A DNA stretch of 64,000 bases from Stomoxys calcitrans (taxonomy: Eukaryota; Arthropoda; Insecta; Diptera; Muscidae), in NCBI RefSeq assembly GCF_963082655.1, contig NC_081553.1, forward strand, positions 129,175,736-129,239,735. Reading direction: 5' to 3'. Below the pieces are notes generated by a model. That model was not told where the DNA came from, made no database searches, and worked only from the letters and a program-made list of their open reading frames with translations. The position numbers and the translations under genes are program-made. This document shows positions 11,606 to 25,100 of this stretch, one piece after another; within the stretch, counting starts at the first letter, position 1, and every line of letters begins with the position of its first letter.

Positions 11606-12262
11606 GAAAACATTGAAAATATGCAAATGTTATTGAAATTTTTGCGATGAAACATGGTTCACATATGTAAAACTCCTGGAACACGAATTTGAAGTTTATT
11701 TTTGGGATTCGGACGCCTTAAAATTAAACGGAAATATTGTTTCCCGAATTATAAAATAAAGCGTAGAAACGGGTTTAGGTCTAGCTAACGACGTAGACTA
11801 ACAGTAATTAATATATTTTTATTACAGTAACTTTGTGAATTTCATGTATTGGGGAAGTAAACCCAACAGAAAAACATTAATATAGAATATGTCATAATTA
11901 GATCGATGATAAAGAAGCCGTTATGCCATTAACATATATTTTGATCACAAATAAGATTAGAATTGCGTCTAGAAAATCAAAAAAGCAGTCGAAAGACAGT
12001 TTGTTGGGGAGTTTTATATTCTAAATAAAGAAAGTAGTTATCAAAATTTCGAATGGCTAGACTTTTTCAAAAACGGACAGTCAGAACAGTACTGTTGAGT
12101 CTAAAACTTAACAGTGCTGTTAAGTCGTATACTCAAAAATATTGTGCAAATTTGCACAAATTGTTAATGGAAGTCGTTCACTTAGTTTATTCTTATTCTC
12201 CTGCAAATTATTACTAAAAAGTCCGCGAACAGACCTTATGATTGAAAGAATTTACTGCCTAG
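11606..12262. other. Unassigned AT-rich DNA
   Basis: No gene. A short imperfect duplication of the ACAGTACTGTTGAGTCTAAA / ACAGTGCTGTTAAGTC type occurs at about 12088-12135. Confidence 0.3.
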
Positions 12263-12396
12263 ACCACTAATATTTTTTTTTGTCACTCGATTCGTTCGCC
12301 AATTCAATGAAAACAGCTGTTTTCCCTATATAAAATCAGCTGCTTTCTATGAATCAGCGAACGAATCGAGTGACAAAAAGAAAAAAATTTAGTGGT
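12263..12396. mobile_element. 134-bp foldback MITE
   Basis: The ends are ACCACTAA and TTAGTGGT. The inner arms GTCACTCGATTCGTTCGC and its complement GCGAACGAATCGAGTGAC pair perfectly, with A/T runs between outer and inner blocks. The core holds CAGCTG twice. There is no coding capacity. Confidence 0.7.
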
Positions 12397-12555
12397 TGTT
12401 GTTTAATTGAAAAAAATAAAATTTTAAATCATTTTATATAAAACATTTTTTAGAATTCAATTAAAAAATTTATTGCACAATTAATTTTTTAATGGAAAAT
12501 GACGAAAATTTCAATCACAATCGTAATTGAAGAAAAGTTCAGATTCTATTAAAAA

Positions 12556-13694
12556 CAAGTAAAAGCGTGCTAAGTTCGGCCGGGCCGAATCTTATATACC
12601 CTCCACCATAGATTGTCGAGTTCTTTTCCCGATATTTCTTTTTAGGAAAACAAAGGATAAAAGAAAGGAATTACTATAATATTGGAGCTATGTCAAGTTA
12701 TGGTCCGGTCTGAACTGAATGTTGGAGACCATAGTAGAAGTCATTGTGTTAAATTTCAGCCAATTCGAGTAAGAATTGTGCCCTTTAGGGTCTCAAGAAT
12801 AATAAAGATCGGTTTATATGGGAGCTACAATATATCAGGCTATGGACCGATTCGGACCATATTTGACACGCAGGTTGAAGGTCATGGGAGAAGGCGTTGT
12901 ACTTAATTTCGGCCAAATCGGATAATTACGCCCTTTGGAGGCTCAAGAAGTCAAGATCCCAGATCGGTTTATATAGCAGCTACAATATATCAGGTTATGG
13001 ACCGATTTGAAAAATATTCGGCAAAGTTATTAAAAGCCCTAGTAAAACACCTCGTGCAAAATTTCAACCAAATCAAGAGAATTGTGCTTTCTAGTGGCTC
13101 AAGAAGTCAAGACCCCAGATCGGTGTATATGGCAGCTATATCAGATTATGTTCCGATTTCAACCATACTCAGCACAGTTGTTGGAAGTCATAAACAAACA
13201 CCTCATTCAAAATTTCAGCCAAATCGAATAAGAATTGTGCGCTCTAGTGGCTCAAGAAGTCAAGACCCGAGATCGGTTTATATGGCAGCTATATGAGGTT
13301 ATGGAACGATTTCAACCATACTCAGCACAGTTGTTGGAAATTATAACAAAACACCTTATGCAAAATTTCAGCCAAATCAGATAAAAATTGTGCCTTTTAG
13401 TGGCTCAAGAAATCAAGACCCGAGATCGGTTTATATGGCAGCTATATCAAAACATGGACCGCTATAGCGCATTTACAATCCCAACCGACCTGCGCAAATA
13501 AGAAGTATTTATGCAAAATTTGGCTTTAATCCTTCGAAAGTTAGCGTGCTTTTCGACATAGATAAATTGACTTAAAATGTCACGACGAACAAGAATATAT
13601 ATACTTTATGGTGTCGTAGTCAAATATTTAGAGGAGTTACAAACAGAATAACGAAATTAGTATACCCCCATCATATGGTGGAAGGTATAAAAAG
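12556..13694 (-). repeat. Repeat family A, complete copy with ~153-bp internal period
   Basis: Plus-strand order is AACAAGTAAAAGCGTGCTAA, a GGCCGGGCC palindrome, TATACCCTCCACCAT, several units, and the terminal ATCATATGGTGGAAGGTATA. The TAGTGGCTCAAGAAG block recurs at 13092, 13244 and 13398 (152 and 154 bp). Because the period is about 51 codons, the units give repeated peptides in open frames. These are not genes. Confidence 0.65.
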
Positions 13695-13772
13695 ATAAAA
13701 CCAATTAAATTTTTTAATAGATAATTACAAAATTTCATCAAGATCGTAATAGAAAAAAGTTCAGGTTCAATT

Positions 13773-15110
13773 AAAACAAGTAAAAAGGCGTAAAGTTCGG
13801 CCGGGCTGAACTTTGGATACCCACCACCTCAGGTATATATGTAAACCACCTTTCATCAAAATTCGGTGAAAATTTCATACCTTTGTCCCATATCAGTTAT
13901 ACCAAAATATGTTCCGATTTGAACCAAATACTAGTAAGGACAGTAGCTATTTCTAAAAATAAACCGGTCTGAACCATTTTCGACACGGATGTCGAAAAGC
14001 CTAACATAAGTCACTGTGCCAAATTTCAGTGAAATCGGATTATAAATGCGCCTTTTATGGGGCCAAGACTTTAAATCGAGATATCGATCTACATGGCAGC
14101 TATATCCAAATCTGGACCGATTTGGGCCAAGTTGCATAAAAATATCGAAGAGCCTAACACAAAGCACTGTCCCAAATTTCGGTGAAATCGGACAATAAAT
14201 GCTTCTTTTATGGCCCCAAAACCTAAACCTAGATATCGGTCTATTATGCAGCTATATCCAAATCTGGACCGATCTTTGCGATATTGCAGAAGTGTGTGAA
14301 GGGGCTTAACTTAACACACTGTCCCAAATTTCGGGGACATCGGACAATAAATGAGCTTTTTATGGGCCCAAAACCTTAAATCAAGAAATCGGTATATATG
14401 ACAGCTATATCCTAATTTGAACCGATCTTGGCCAAATTAAAGAAAGATGTCTAAGGGCCTTACACAACTCACTGTCCCAAATTTCAGCAAAATCGGACAA
14501 TAAATGTGGCTTTTATGGGCCTAACACCATAAATCGGAGGATCGGTCTATATGGCAGCTATATCCAAATCTGGACCAATCTCGGCCAAATAGACGAAGGG
14601 TGTCGATGGACCTAACACAATTCCCTGTCCCGAATTTCATCAAATTCGGATAATAAATGTGGCTTTTGTGGGCCTAAGACCCTAAATCGGAGGATCGGTC
14701 TATATGGCAGCTATATCCAAATCTAAACCGATCTTTGCCAAATTAACGAAGGAAGTCGAAGGGATAAACACAACTCACTGTCCAAAATTTCAGCAAAATC
14801 GGATAATAAATGTGGATTTTATGGGCCTAAGACCCTAAATCGGCGAATCTATCAAGATATAGTCCGATATAGTCCTGCTGCTTATGTACAAAAAAAAGAA
14901 TCTGTGCAAAATTTCAGCTCAATATCTCTATTTTTAAAGACTGTAGCGTGATTTCAACAGACAGACGGACGGGCATGGCTTGTTCGTCTTAGATTTTTAC
15001 GCTGATCAAGAATATATATACTTTATAGGTTCGGAAATGGATATTTCGATGTGTTGCAAACGGAATGACAAAATGAATGTACCCCCATTCTTCGGTGGTG
15101 GGTATAAAAA
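13773..15110 (-). repeat. Repeat family B, complete copy with ~153-bp internal period
   Basis: It is bounded by AACAAGTAAAAAGGCGTAAA with a CGGCCGGGC tract and by CTTCGGTGGTGGGTATAAAA. The CAGCTATATCC core occurs at 14097, 14249, 14402, 14555 and 14708, spacings of 152, 153, 153 and 153 bp. The terminal organisation is the same as family A, but the unit sequence differs. Confidence 0.7.
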
Positions 15111-16126
15111 TGATTGAATCAATTATGTTTGTAATTGAAAATTTCCTAAATTTCAAACAAGATCGTAAATGAAATAAAAACAGAATTCAATTAATTTTGT
15201 AATTGAAAACGTTTTTATTTTCAATTAAAATTTTAATTGAAAAAATTTTCATGATTTATTTTTGTTTTTTTTTTACTCCACATTTTTGTAAGTTAAATTA
15301 AAAATATTTTAAGCAAAAAAAATGGCTAAAAATATCAAATAAAATATCAGCCGAAGGTAATGATGAAAACAAGATTTATTTTTAGAATTTTACATTAAAA
15401 CATATATAACAGTTTAGCAAAGAAACCCGACTTTATATTTTTGGGTGCAAATAAAAACGAACTCTTTATTATCGTAACCATAAAAACCATCCGGTGCAAT
15501 GGTGAGAACGTTAATCTACATATAAAAAGAAATGGTTTTTTGTTAAGGTTTTTAAAAATTAGGCTTCTGCACCCATACCAATTCAATATAAAGTTAACAA
15601 ATTGTAAGAAAAGTCGACAAACTAAAAAAACATAAGTGGTCAAGGCCACACCCTTACTGGACAAAAACTAAATTATCAATCAACCTACCCGTAGCTTTAT
15701 GTACCCACATAAAAGTTTTTAATTCTTTATTGGCTACTAAAACATTTTGTTTTATGTCGGATTTTCATGGCATGCCAACGGTTAAATATTATTTATACAA
15801 AAAGAGTTTATCTTGCCCTATATATTGTATGTATATGCATGTGGTATACTAATTCAATTATTCATTTATTTAGATTTCAATTTATTCCAGTATTTATTGG
15901 ATAGAGTGTGTGTGTGTGTGTGTGTGGGAGAGTGTGTCATAGAGTTCAAAGAAGAAGATTAACGTGGTAGCTTTGTTAACAGCACATATTAGTTTTTTTT
16001 ATATATTTATATATAAAAAAGATTAACTACTATACGACGGAACCTCTTTTTAATAATTGTTATTATAGCGTGTAGTTTTTGTTGGTCTTACCAAATATTT
16101 GTTTTTGATTAATGTGGTTAATTAAC
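15111..16126. other. AT-rich 3' flank of MARCHF5
   Basis: It contains a (TG)n microsatellite at about 15907-15926 and T-rich tracts. On the minus strand the MARCHF5 3' UTR must lie at its right end. Candidate AATAAA signals (plus-strand TTTATT) occur near 15889-15898. Confidence 0.4.
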
Positions 16127-19100
16127 CTACACTACACTGTCACGTTCATTGGTTCTTGGCACATTTGCTTGTTGTTGTTGAGCACCCGATGCAGCTGTTG
16201 CTCCAGCAGGATTTCCTTGACTTCTATTAGAATTAGATCGATTTACATAGACGCGTACATTCTCCTCTGTATAGTCTACAATACGACGTTTCTTTTTACG
16301 TGTGTGCTGTTGTTGTTTTAGATAAATTTTCAAAATTCCCTTAACCGTTATGAATGTCAGACCACCCAATAAAGTTCGGTGCAAGGTATTTTCAATTGAT
16401 TCAAATAGCAGTCGTCCAACAATCGAGGATATCGTTGGCAATAAGAGAGCTCCACAAAATATACGTGTTGCTGACACAGGATCCGAAAGCGTTGGTGTTG
16501 CAGGATTTTGAGCTGTTTGTTCCTCATCTTCTTCTCTGAAATATTAAAAATGAAAATAAGATTAGTGTTTACGGATTCTATAGAAAATATTAATTATATT
16601 GGGTTGCCCAATATAATTAATATGCATTTTTAATAAAACTTGGAATGAACTTTAATTAAATATACTTTTTTTCTAAAGCAAGCTAAAAGTAACAGCTGAT
16701 AACTGACAGAAGAAAGAATGCAATTACAGAGTCACAAGCTGTGAAAAAATTTGTCAACGCCGACTATATGAAAAGTCCGCAATTACTTTTTGGGCAACCC
16801 AATATATAAAAATCAATTTGTGTTTGTTTGTTTGTTTGTGCGTTCCTTATAGACTCAAAAACGGCTGAACCGATTTTCTTGAAATTTTCACAGATGGTGC
16901 ATAATGACCCCGTTGTGAAAATAGGTACATTTTTTGATATCTGTTTGTTTGTTTGTGCGTTCCTTATAGACTCAAAAACGGCTGAACCGATTTTCTTGAA
17001 ATTTTCACAGATGGTGCATAATGACCCCGTTGTGAAAATAGGTACATTTTTTGATATCTGAAGGGGGGGCGGACCCTCCCCCTTACCAGAATTTTCAGAA
17101 ACGCCAGATCTCGGAGATGGGTGGTGTGATTTAAGCGAAATTTTGTGTGCTCTCATATAGTACCCTAAAAATAAAAATTTGGTATCCAAATTTCGGATGG
17201 GGTACCTAGGGGGGCTGCCCACCCTAAAACCTACCAAACATATATTTAGACCAATCACGACAATATGGGACTCAAATGAAAGGTATTTAGGATAAGAAAA
17301 CGTATCTGATATCCAATTGTCGGACCAAGTGCTAGGGGGAACACCCCAAGCCCCAAAACACACCTAAATCGGGCATATTTACCGACCATGGCTATATGGG
17401 ACTCAAATGAAAGGTATTTGCGAGTAGAATACGAATCTGATATCCAAATGTGGGACCACGTTCCTGGGGGTCCACCCCTTTCCCAAAACACCCCCCAAAC
17501 TGGACTTATTTACTGACCATGGGAATATGGGGCTTAAATAAAAGGTATTTGAATGTAGAATACGAATCTGATATCCAAATATGGGAACAAGTGTTTGGGG
17601 GCCGCCCCCCAAAAACATCAAACAAAGGGGACAAATTTACAACCTTAGCAATGTGGGGCAACACCACCCAAATAGTAAGTATTTTCTGACTATTGTATGT
17701 AGGACAAGTAAAATTGTTTAATTTATAATAAAAAATAATTTATGAAGTTTAATTTTTAATTTGTTAATTATTATACAAAAATTTAATTGAAGCTTAAAAA
17801 TAAAAGGGTTTTTAAAGTGGTACACGAATCCGGTATATATTTTCAAGGCCAACTCACTGAATGGCCGCTCATCCCCCAAAGCAGCCCCCAAGCCGGCCAT
17901 GTTTGCCGACTATGGAAATATGGGGCTCAAATTAAAGGTATGTGGGAGTAGACCACGTATCTGATATCAACATTAGGGGCCAACTGTCTAACGGACGTCC
18001 CACCTCCATAACAACCCTCAAATAGGACAAATTTGCTCACCAAGACAATTTGGGTCTTAAAGAGAGTGAAACTAAAAGGTACTTGAGATTAGAAAACGAA
18101 TTTGATAACCTATTTTGGGGCCATGTGTTTGGGGGACGCCGCATCCTGTAAACTCCTCTTAAGCCAATGGCAATATGGGGTTTAAATAAATGGTATTTGA
18201 GAGAAGAGCACGATGCTGATATTTTTTCAGGGTCAAGTATCTGGGGGACCTCCTCTCCCCCGAAAACACCACTTAATCAGACATCATGAGAATATCGGAC
18301 TGAAATGAAGTATTTAAAGAATGGAGTACACCTTACATCCAAACTTAAATTCGTAGACCAATAAAGATCATATGGGATTCAGATAAAGGTACTTATATTG
18401 TTGAACTGTTAGTCCAGCTAGCATGGTATTTCACTAAAATATCTTTAATTGTCGAAAATAAATTTTCCAAGGAAACTTTTGTTCCATATAAAGTAAGAGA
18501 AGAAACAGCGGAGCGGGCCCGTGTAAGCTAGTTAATTATATAGATAGGTTCTTAGAACATATAGAGTCTATTATATAGAAGTCATAATCACTCTAATACC
18601 GGTTGGCGATGGCGTAGTCGAATTTCGAAAATACGTTGGCGTTTTTGGCAATTCGTAAACCGAATTCGATTTCAAATTTGGCGAAAAAGATTTGTATATA
18701 ATTTAATGACAATCTTAAGTGCACCACACAATTTTGTGTAATGGGTAGGGATCATTCTTTTACATTATTTTGCTATATATACTTCAAAATATTTCTATTT
18801 ACAAACTGTCGAAGGCAAATATGTTAGAGAATACCAAGAAATGTTAAATTTGTCTTGGACTACAACTGCTGACGACTTTCGACTTCGACAACCGAAATAA
18901 GGGTGAATGTCTGTTTTTGGTCTGTCTGTTTGTTTGTTACGATAGGCTCGAAAACGACTGAACCGATTTGAAAGGAATAATAGGCCATATAATTTTCTGC
19001 TATCGTTAGGGGGCGCACCCCTGAAAGGTTTTTAGATGAGCTCATGGGGCTCAATTTTTTTTTCTAAGAAAACATGAAAACATGTATTTTCATTTTTGAT

Positions 19101-22100
19101 TTTTTATGAAAACATTCTCAACTTAGGGTAGGGTATATAATGGCACGCGTCCAGCAACCTCATTCACTATCACTTTCACTCAGGGAACTTAGATCTATTG
19201 TGTCGCCCCCGAAAGATTCAAAAAACGCAGAAGAAGTATTGCGTTGCCCAAAAAGTAATTGCGGATTTTTCATATAGTCGGCGTTGACAAATTTTTTCAC
19301 AGCTGGTGACTCTGTAATTGCATTCTTTCTTATTAGCTGTTATTTTTAGCTTGCTTTAGAAAAAAAGTGTAAAAAAAGTATATTTGATTAAAGCTCATTC
19401 TAAGTTTTATTAAAAATGCATTTACTTTCTTTTAAAAAATCCACAATTACTTTTTGGGCAACCCAATACAATGCCAAACATTAAAATGAAGAAGATTAGG
19501 AGCCAACATGCATTACAAAACGGTCAGGAGGTCTGGAGAAGCTCTCCCAACATGAAATTTAAAGTTATAGTAGTCAAGAATGGCGAAAGGTCTTTTGCAA
19601 CAAGATCATTTAAACAGGAAAACAGATTTTGTGTAGCCATAATCCTGCACCTACTCTCGCAATTTCAAGGCAGTCTCACAATAGGTGCTCAACCGTCTAT
19701 GACTCCACATCCCCACAAATCAAGCTTAAGTCCGCCATGTGACCAGCGCAAGGTCAAAGTCCAGACATTGCAATGGCTTTTCAGGACATTCAGTAGAGAG
19801 AGCGGCAGCTCCATCACAACTAGCAGAGGTCCCCTGAACATACCATGGCACCTAGTACTTTGGCAGCATACTATATGCACTCTGAACGGCCACACACCAT
19901 GACGACAACGTCATCCTCGTAGCCAACAAATTTTAATTGTCCTTTTCAAGTGACCTGAAAATCCGACAGATATCCAAGAGCCAAAAAGGGGTACACAACC
20001 CCTTCTTGTGGCGATTGAGCTCTAATTACAATCTTCCTATTTGGTCCATCTGTTAGCATTCACTTGGTAGCTATCTACGACTACAGTAACCTTATGAAAA
20101 CTATTTAAACCTGGCATCTTGGTGGTTGTAGCCACATATTTATGTGGCAAGCTCGTTCCGGTCCAAAGGAACGATCGCAGCGGGAACAGTTTTGCTTTGG
20201 TTATTTAAAGGCTCCAATAACCCGCCTTGTCATATCGAGCATCATAGGCACTCAGTATTTATGCAAGAGTCGGTGCCGTCCGGCCTCTCTCTGAGAATCT
20301 CCGTTCGATACCGCTGATTGTCCGCAACTGCCGTTGAAGCTACTCTCTATGGAGCATTCCACTATCCGCAACCAGTGGACGCGCCCGGTAGCTCGCAGAT
20401 CAGCTTCTCGTGATAGCAATGAACACCACACAGATCGGACCTCAATGTTCCAGCCAGTTTTGTGGGTAAAGCCTCTGGAGCTAATTGGTATTTTTAACGT
20501 TTTTAAATATAAGGTTTCTTGACACCCAAAAATTAATAAACTTCTTTCTTCTTGCTCTGATTGGTCGAAACAAATTTGCCGAAAACCTGCATTAGGAAAA
20601 GTACAGCTAATAGACAGGGTTATCGAGTGTGGTTAATGTGGGAATTATACCATAGATGCGTTTCCGCTATTAATACGATTCAAATACAAGATACCAACGC
20701 ACGGCCCTTGAAGCCATCACACCTAATATGGTTGAAAAGTCTTTTAACCAAAGACGAAACGCGTCCCATAGTGGTTGGTGTGTTTTGCTATCTTTGGCTT
20801 TCCTTTTCCATTTGCATCTCCGATCATTGAGCTCGTCTCGAAACAAAAACAAACAAAAATTGAAAATTTTATATGTCAGGGCGAATTGAATTTTCTTCGC
20901 CCTGTTTACAAATTTTGACATATCAAGTTTCCAAAAAGATGCTTTGTTGTAGCAATTCACCGAGGCGGCCACCATATTAAATACGCCTTGATTCTAACAA
21001 AAGTTCTGTTTTTTTTTTAACCCAAAACAAGAATCAGAAATGCTATGGAAACGTAAAAAAACTGCATTTTGTGTTTTCATAGAAAGAGAATGGAGCCCCA
21101 AATGTGGAGACTGCCCCATCCGGAAGTACTCCAATCAATATGGAACTTATATGAAAGATTATTGGATATTAATACATCCTAAAGCCACTTTAGTTAGGGT
21201 GTAGCGAAACACACTAGGCCACCTAGTAAAATTATAAAAAGGAATTTTAAAGCACTATTCTCACAAAAAAGCATGGTTATTATCAATAAACAAGCAGTTA
21301 AAACAAAGGAAATTTCCAACTCGTGGCAACAACGCGAAATGACCTAAAGTACATTTGTAAATAAAACTTGCCTCAATAAAATACAAATTATTAACTACAA
21401 TAAGTTAAAAATTTGTATCTTAATGAGGGAAATCCTTTACAAGTTTTATTTCCAAATGTAGAAATGAAGATGAGGGAAATGTTGGTTTAAACTATCAGTT
21501 GCCATTCACAGAAGATGTAACATATGTCTCCAGTTTGCAATACTAATTTGTGAAGAACATGACATGGCATTCTTAGGAAAAAATACAAAGGGGCAGGTAA
21601 CATCGTTGAACGCCGGGGTTCGAAACCTGGCGAGACCATCAAAAAAATTTTTCAGCGGTGGTTTTCGCCTCCTAATGCCAGCAAAATTTGTGAGGTACTA
21701 TCCCATGTAAAATTTCTCTCCAAAAGAGGTGTCGCACTGCGGCATGTCGTTCGGACTCGGCTATAAGGCCCCTTATCATTGAGCTTAAACTTGAATCGGA
21801 CTGCACTCATTGATATGTGAGAAGTTGGCCCTGTTCCTTAGTGGAATGTGTGTCTCCCACCACTTGTTCTTTCCATAGGGCTTTTGGTCTTCCCGGTTTG
21901 CGTATACCACCGTGGTTGCCTTCAAAAGACTTCTTTGCTGGAGCTTCTTCATCTATTCTGACAACATGACCTAGCCAACGCAGCCGTTGTATGTTGATGC
22001 GTGTAACTATGTTATCGTCGTGATACAGCTCATACAGCTCGTGGTTCATACGTCGCCTATATTCTCCATTAACGCAAACAGGTCCATATATTTTACGAAG

Positions 22101-25100
22101 AATCTTTCTCTCAAATACTCCAAGCACTGCCTCATCTGCTTTCACAAGTACCCATGCTTCAGAACCATATAACAACACGGGTAGTATCAGTGTCTTGTAT
22201 AGTGTAATCTTCCTCTGTCGAGAGGTAGCGTCTGTTTGCCAGTATTATTCTTCGCTTTATATTAAAAATGGTGTCATTTGTTTCGGTTACGACTATATCA
22301 AAGTTGTGATTCCCAACTTTCTCCATTTTCTTTATCTGCTCAGTTATACAAAGCGTTTTGGGATTTGAAACCATCTATTTCGTCTTATCTCCATTTACTG
22401 CCAGACTCATTTTCACTGACTCTCTTTCGATTTCAAAGGCTGCAATTACTACTTCCAGTGACCGACCTATGATATCGATGTCGTCGGAAAAGGCGAGTAG
22501 CGTGTGTTCACTTGTGATTAGTGTGCCATATCTATTCACATCTGCATCTCGTATAATCTTTTCCAGCTGGATATTAAAGAGATCACACTATAGGCTGTCT
22601 CCTTGTCTGAAACCTCGTTTGGTATTAAATAGTTCGGAGAGATTCTTTCCTATTCTCACTGAGGAACGCGTATCAGCAGGGAAGCCAAACTCAGACATGG
22701 CTTGAAATACCTTTGAACGTAAAGGGGTATCAGAAGAGGCTTTGTAGTCGACAAAGAGATGATAGGTGTTCATTTGTCTTTCTGGGGTCTTTTCCTGGAT
22801 TTGGCACAGTGTGAATATCTGGTTCAGGGTGGATTTGCCAGGTCTAAAGCCGCATTGATAGGGTCCAATTATTTCATTGACTTTAGGTTTTAATCTTTCA
22901 CACAGTACGCTCGAGAGTATGCGATGGGGAGAAGACATATTCCTCTGTAGTTGGCACATTCCGTCTTGTCTCCGATCATGATCAAGCACGGTCAATCCGA
23001 AATTATACGAACAATTCATCTAACCACTCTTTCCACCTTCTGTAAGTTAAAGACTAAGTTCCACAATAAACCTCTATGATATAATCCACCTGTGACATCA
23101 GAAGTGAGTGTGCTAATCGCAGACGAACACGCCTTTTGTAAGTTATAAGAGCAAGTTCCACAATAAACCTCTATGCCATAATCCACCTGTGACATCAGAA
23201 GTGAGTGTTCTAATCGCAGACGAACACGCCTCGGAGTATACGATCTGAGAGCATACAACCTTCTTTTTGAAAAAAAAGGACCCAAAATTCAGGCCGGAAT
23301 CAAGTGTCAAGCCAAGACATTTAAAAGATTCTACAAACTCAACCATATGGTCCTCAAAAAAAAGACGTGCGAATGATACAGTTCGGTAATGAGAATGGAA
23401 AAACAAAGCCTTGCTTTTAGCAGGATTAATAAGCAGTCTATTTTGATTCGTTAAATTGACAATGCTACTAAGATGGTCATTAATACAAGACTCCGCAAAA
23501 TTTTCGTTAAATAATAAATATAAGTCATATGCAAAAACAAAAGGTTTGCAAAACTCATTCTCAAACTGTGATATCATATCATTAAAGTAGGTACACCAGA
23601 TGTGACATTATAAACAGCCGATTTCGTCCCATTTATTTCCACATATTGGGAACGTCCAAGTAAATACGTATAGATCAACTTGTACGCAGACGTGGAAATT
23701 AAATTTATCTCTTATTTGTAATTTTCAGGTATTTTTTGCCTATAAGGGCGAAGATGCTTTCAATTTTTTTACAATCTTCGTTTCTTTCGAGACGAGCTCA
23801 ATGATCGGAGATTTTTCTGCAATGGAAAAGAAAAGCCAGAGATCACCACACACACACACACCAACCACTATGGGACCCGTTTCGTCTTTGGTTAGAAGAC
23901 TTTTCAACCATATTAGACGAGAAGGCTTCAAGGGCCGTACGTTGGTATGTTGTATTTTTATCGTATTTGTTGCGAAAACGCCTCTATTATATAAATGCCA
24001 CATTACCCACGCTTGACAACCCTGTCCCCTAGCTGTTTCTTTCCCACTGAATGTGTTTTTGTGTAATGGCAGATTTTTTGTATGCACAAAATTGCCTACA
24101 CACGGCAAAGTCCATCAAAATTTGTGAAAATTTAGATAAAAACATATAACCCTGTTTACACTGCTCCTTAAATCCGGATTGAAGGCTCTCGTCAGCTGAT
24201 TTTATAAAGGGAAAACAGATGATCGAGCCATTAAATCGGGATTTAAAAAGCAGTGTAAACGGGGTTTAATATATGATGATTTGGCCGTATTTCCATTAAC
24301 ACACTTTCTCTTGTTTAACATTTGCAAATATAAAAAGTCAAGCTAAAACTTACGTCATAAGTAATGATTTGTTACAAAACTTCTTAGATAAAAAAAAAAA
24401 CAATTCTTAATAATATAGACAAATTACACGTTTTGCGCTAAATTTATTCGGTCTTGAAATAATTCATACTAGCGGATATTGTCCAGCTACAGACCGTAGT
24501 CAAATTATAAATAATATAAACAAACCATAAATGGCGTTTACACCAAAATCATTTCAGCTTTCGTTTCGGAGAGAAGTATTTCGAAATCCTTAAACGTGTT
24601 TTGAATTAAAGATTTAAGACTTTCAGAGACTTTGCGGTGTCGCTAGAGCCTTCAGGGCCGCTTAACGGTTCACCTATATACATACTGATAGCCCGATCAG
24701 GCCGCCGCTCCCTCATCGACCTCGTCTTTAGTGCCTTCAGCACCGCGAAGTCCTTGGCCTGAAAGAAGTTACACATGTCTAGAAGCCTGTATGATTCTTC
24801 AGTCCAATTTAGACCCATCCGCATTAGGGATGTAATCAGATGTGGCTGTCGTCGTCGAGGAAGCTGTACTTCCTCGACGACATCCGACGAGATCAGTTTT
24901 AGTAAAAAGGAAGCACCTCGGAAGACACCAAAGAGCGGGAAACCCCCTTCTTGCGGAGTTCCTCTAGTCAAAATCTTCCTAATTGAGCCCAGACGTCTTG
25001 TAAAATATCTCTACACATCTTTATAGATTGTTCGTTAGAACATTTGCATTGACAAAAAACTACTTACTGGGTTGGTGTTACAGCGTCTGAAATAGTAAAT

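Noticed and set aside
12682..13296. Two open frames of 74 and 99 codons with repeated peptides
   Set aside because: They result from the 51-codon period of repeat family A and are neither conserved between copies nor splice-supported.
13081..14760. Regularly spaced direct repeats that might suggest a CRISPR-like array
   Set aside because: The whole ~153-bp unit is repeated and diverged; there are no short repeats with unique spacers, and the genome is eukaryotic.
16828..17061. 77-codon frame with a duplicated 39-residue peptide
   Set aside because: It is a direct product of the 117-bp tandem duplication in non-coding repeat family D.
19471..19902. 143-codon frame in the MARCHF5 intron
   Set aside because: No domain; its start is at a MITE border, and the opposite strand is equally open.
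22358..22705. 115-codon plus-strand frame
   Set aside because: It is the antisense shadow of the LINE RT remnant on the minus strand.
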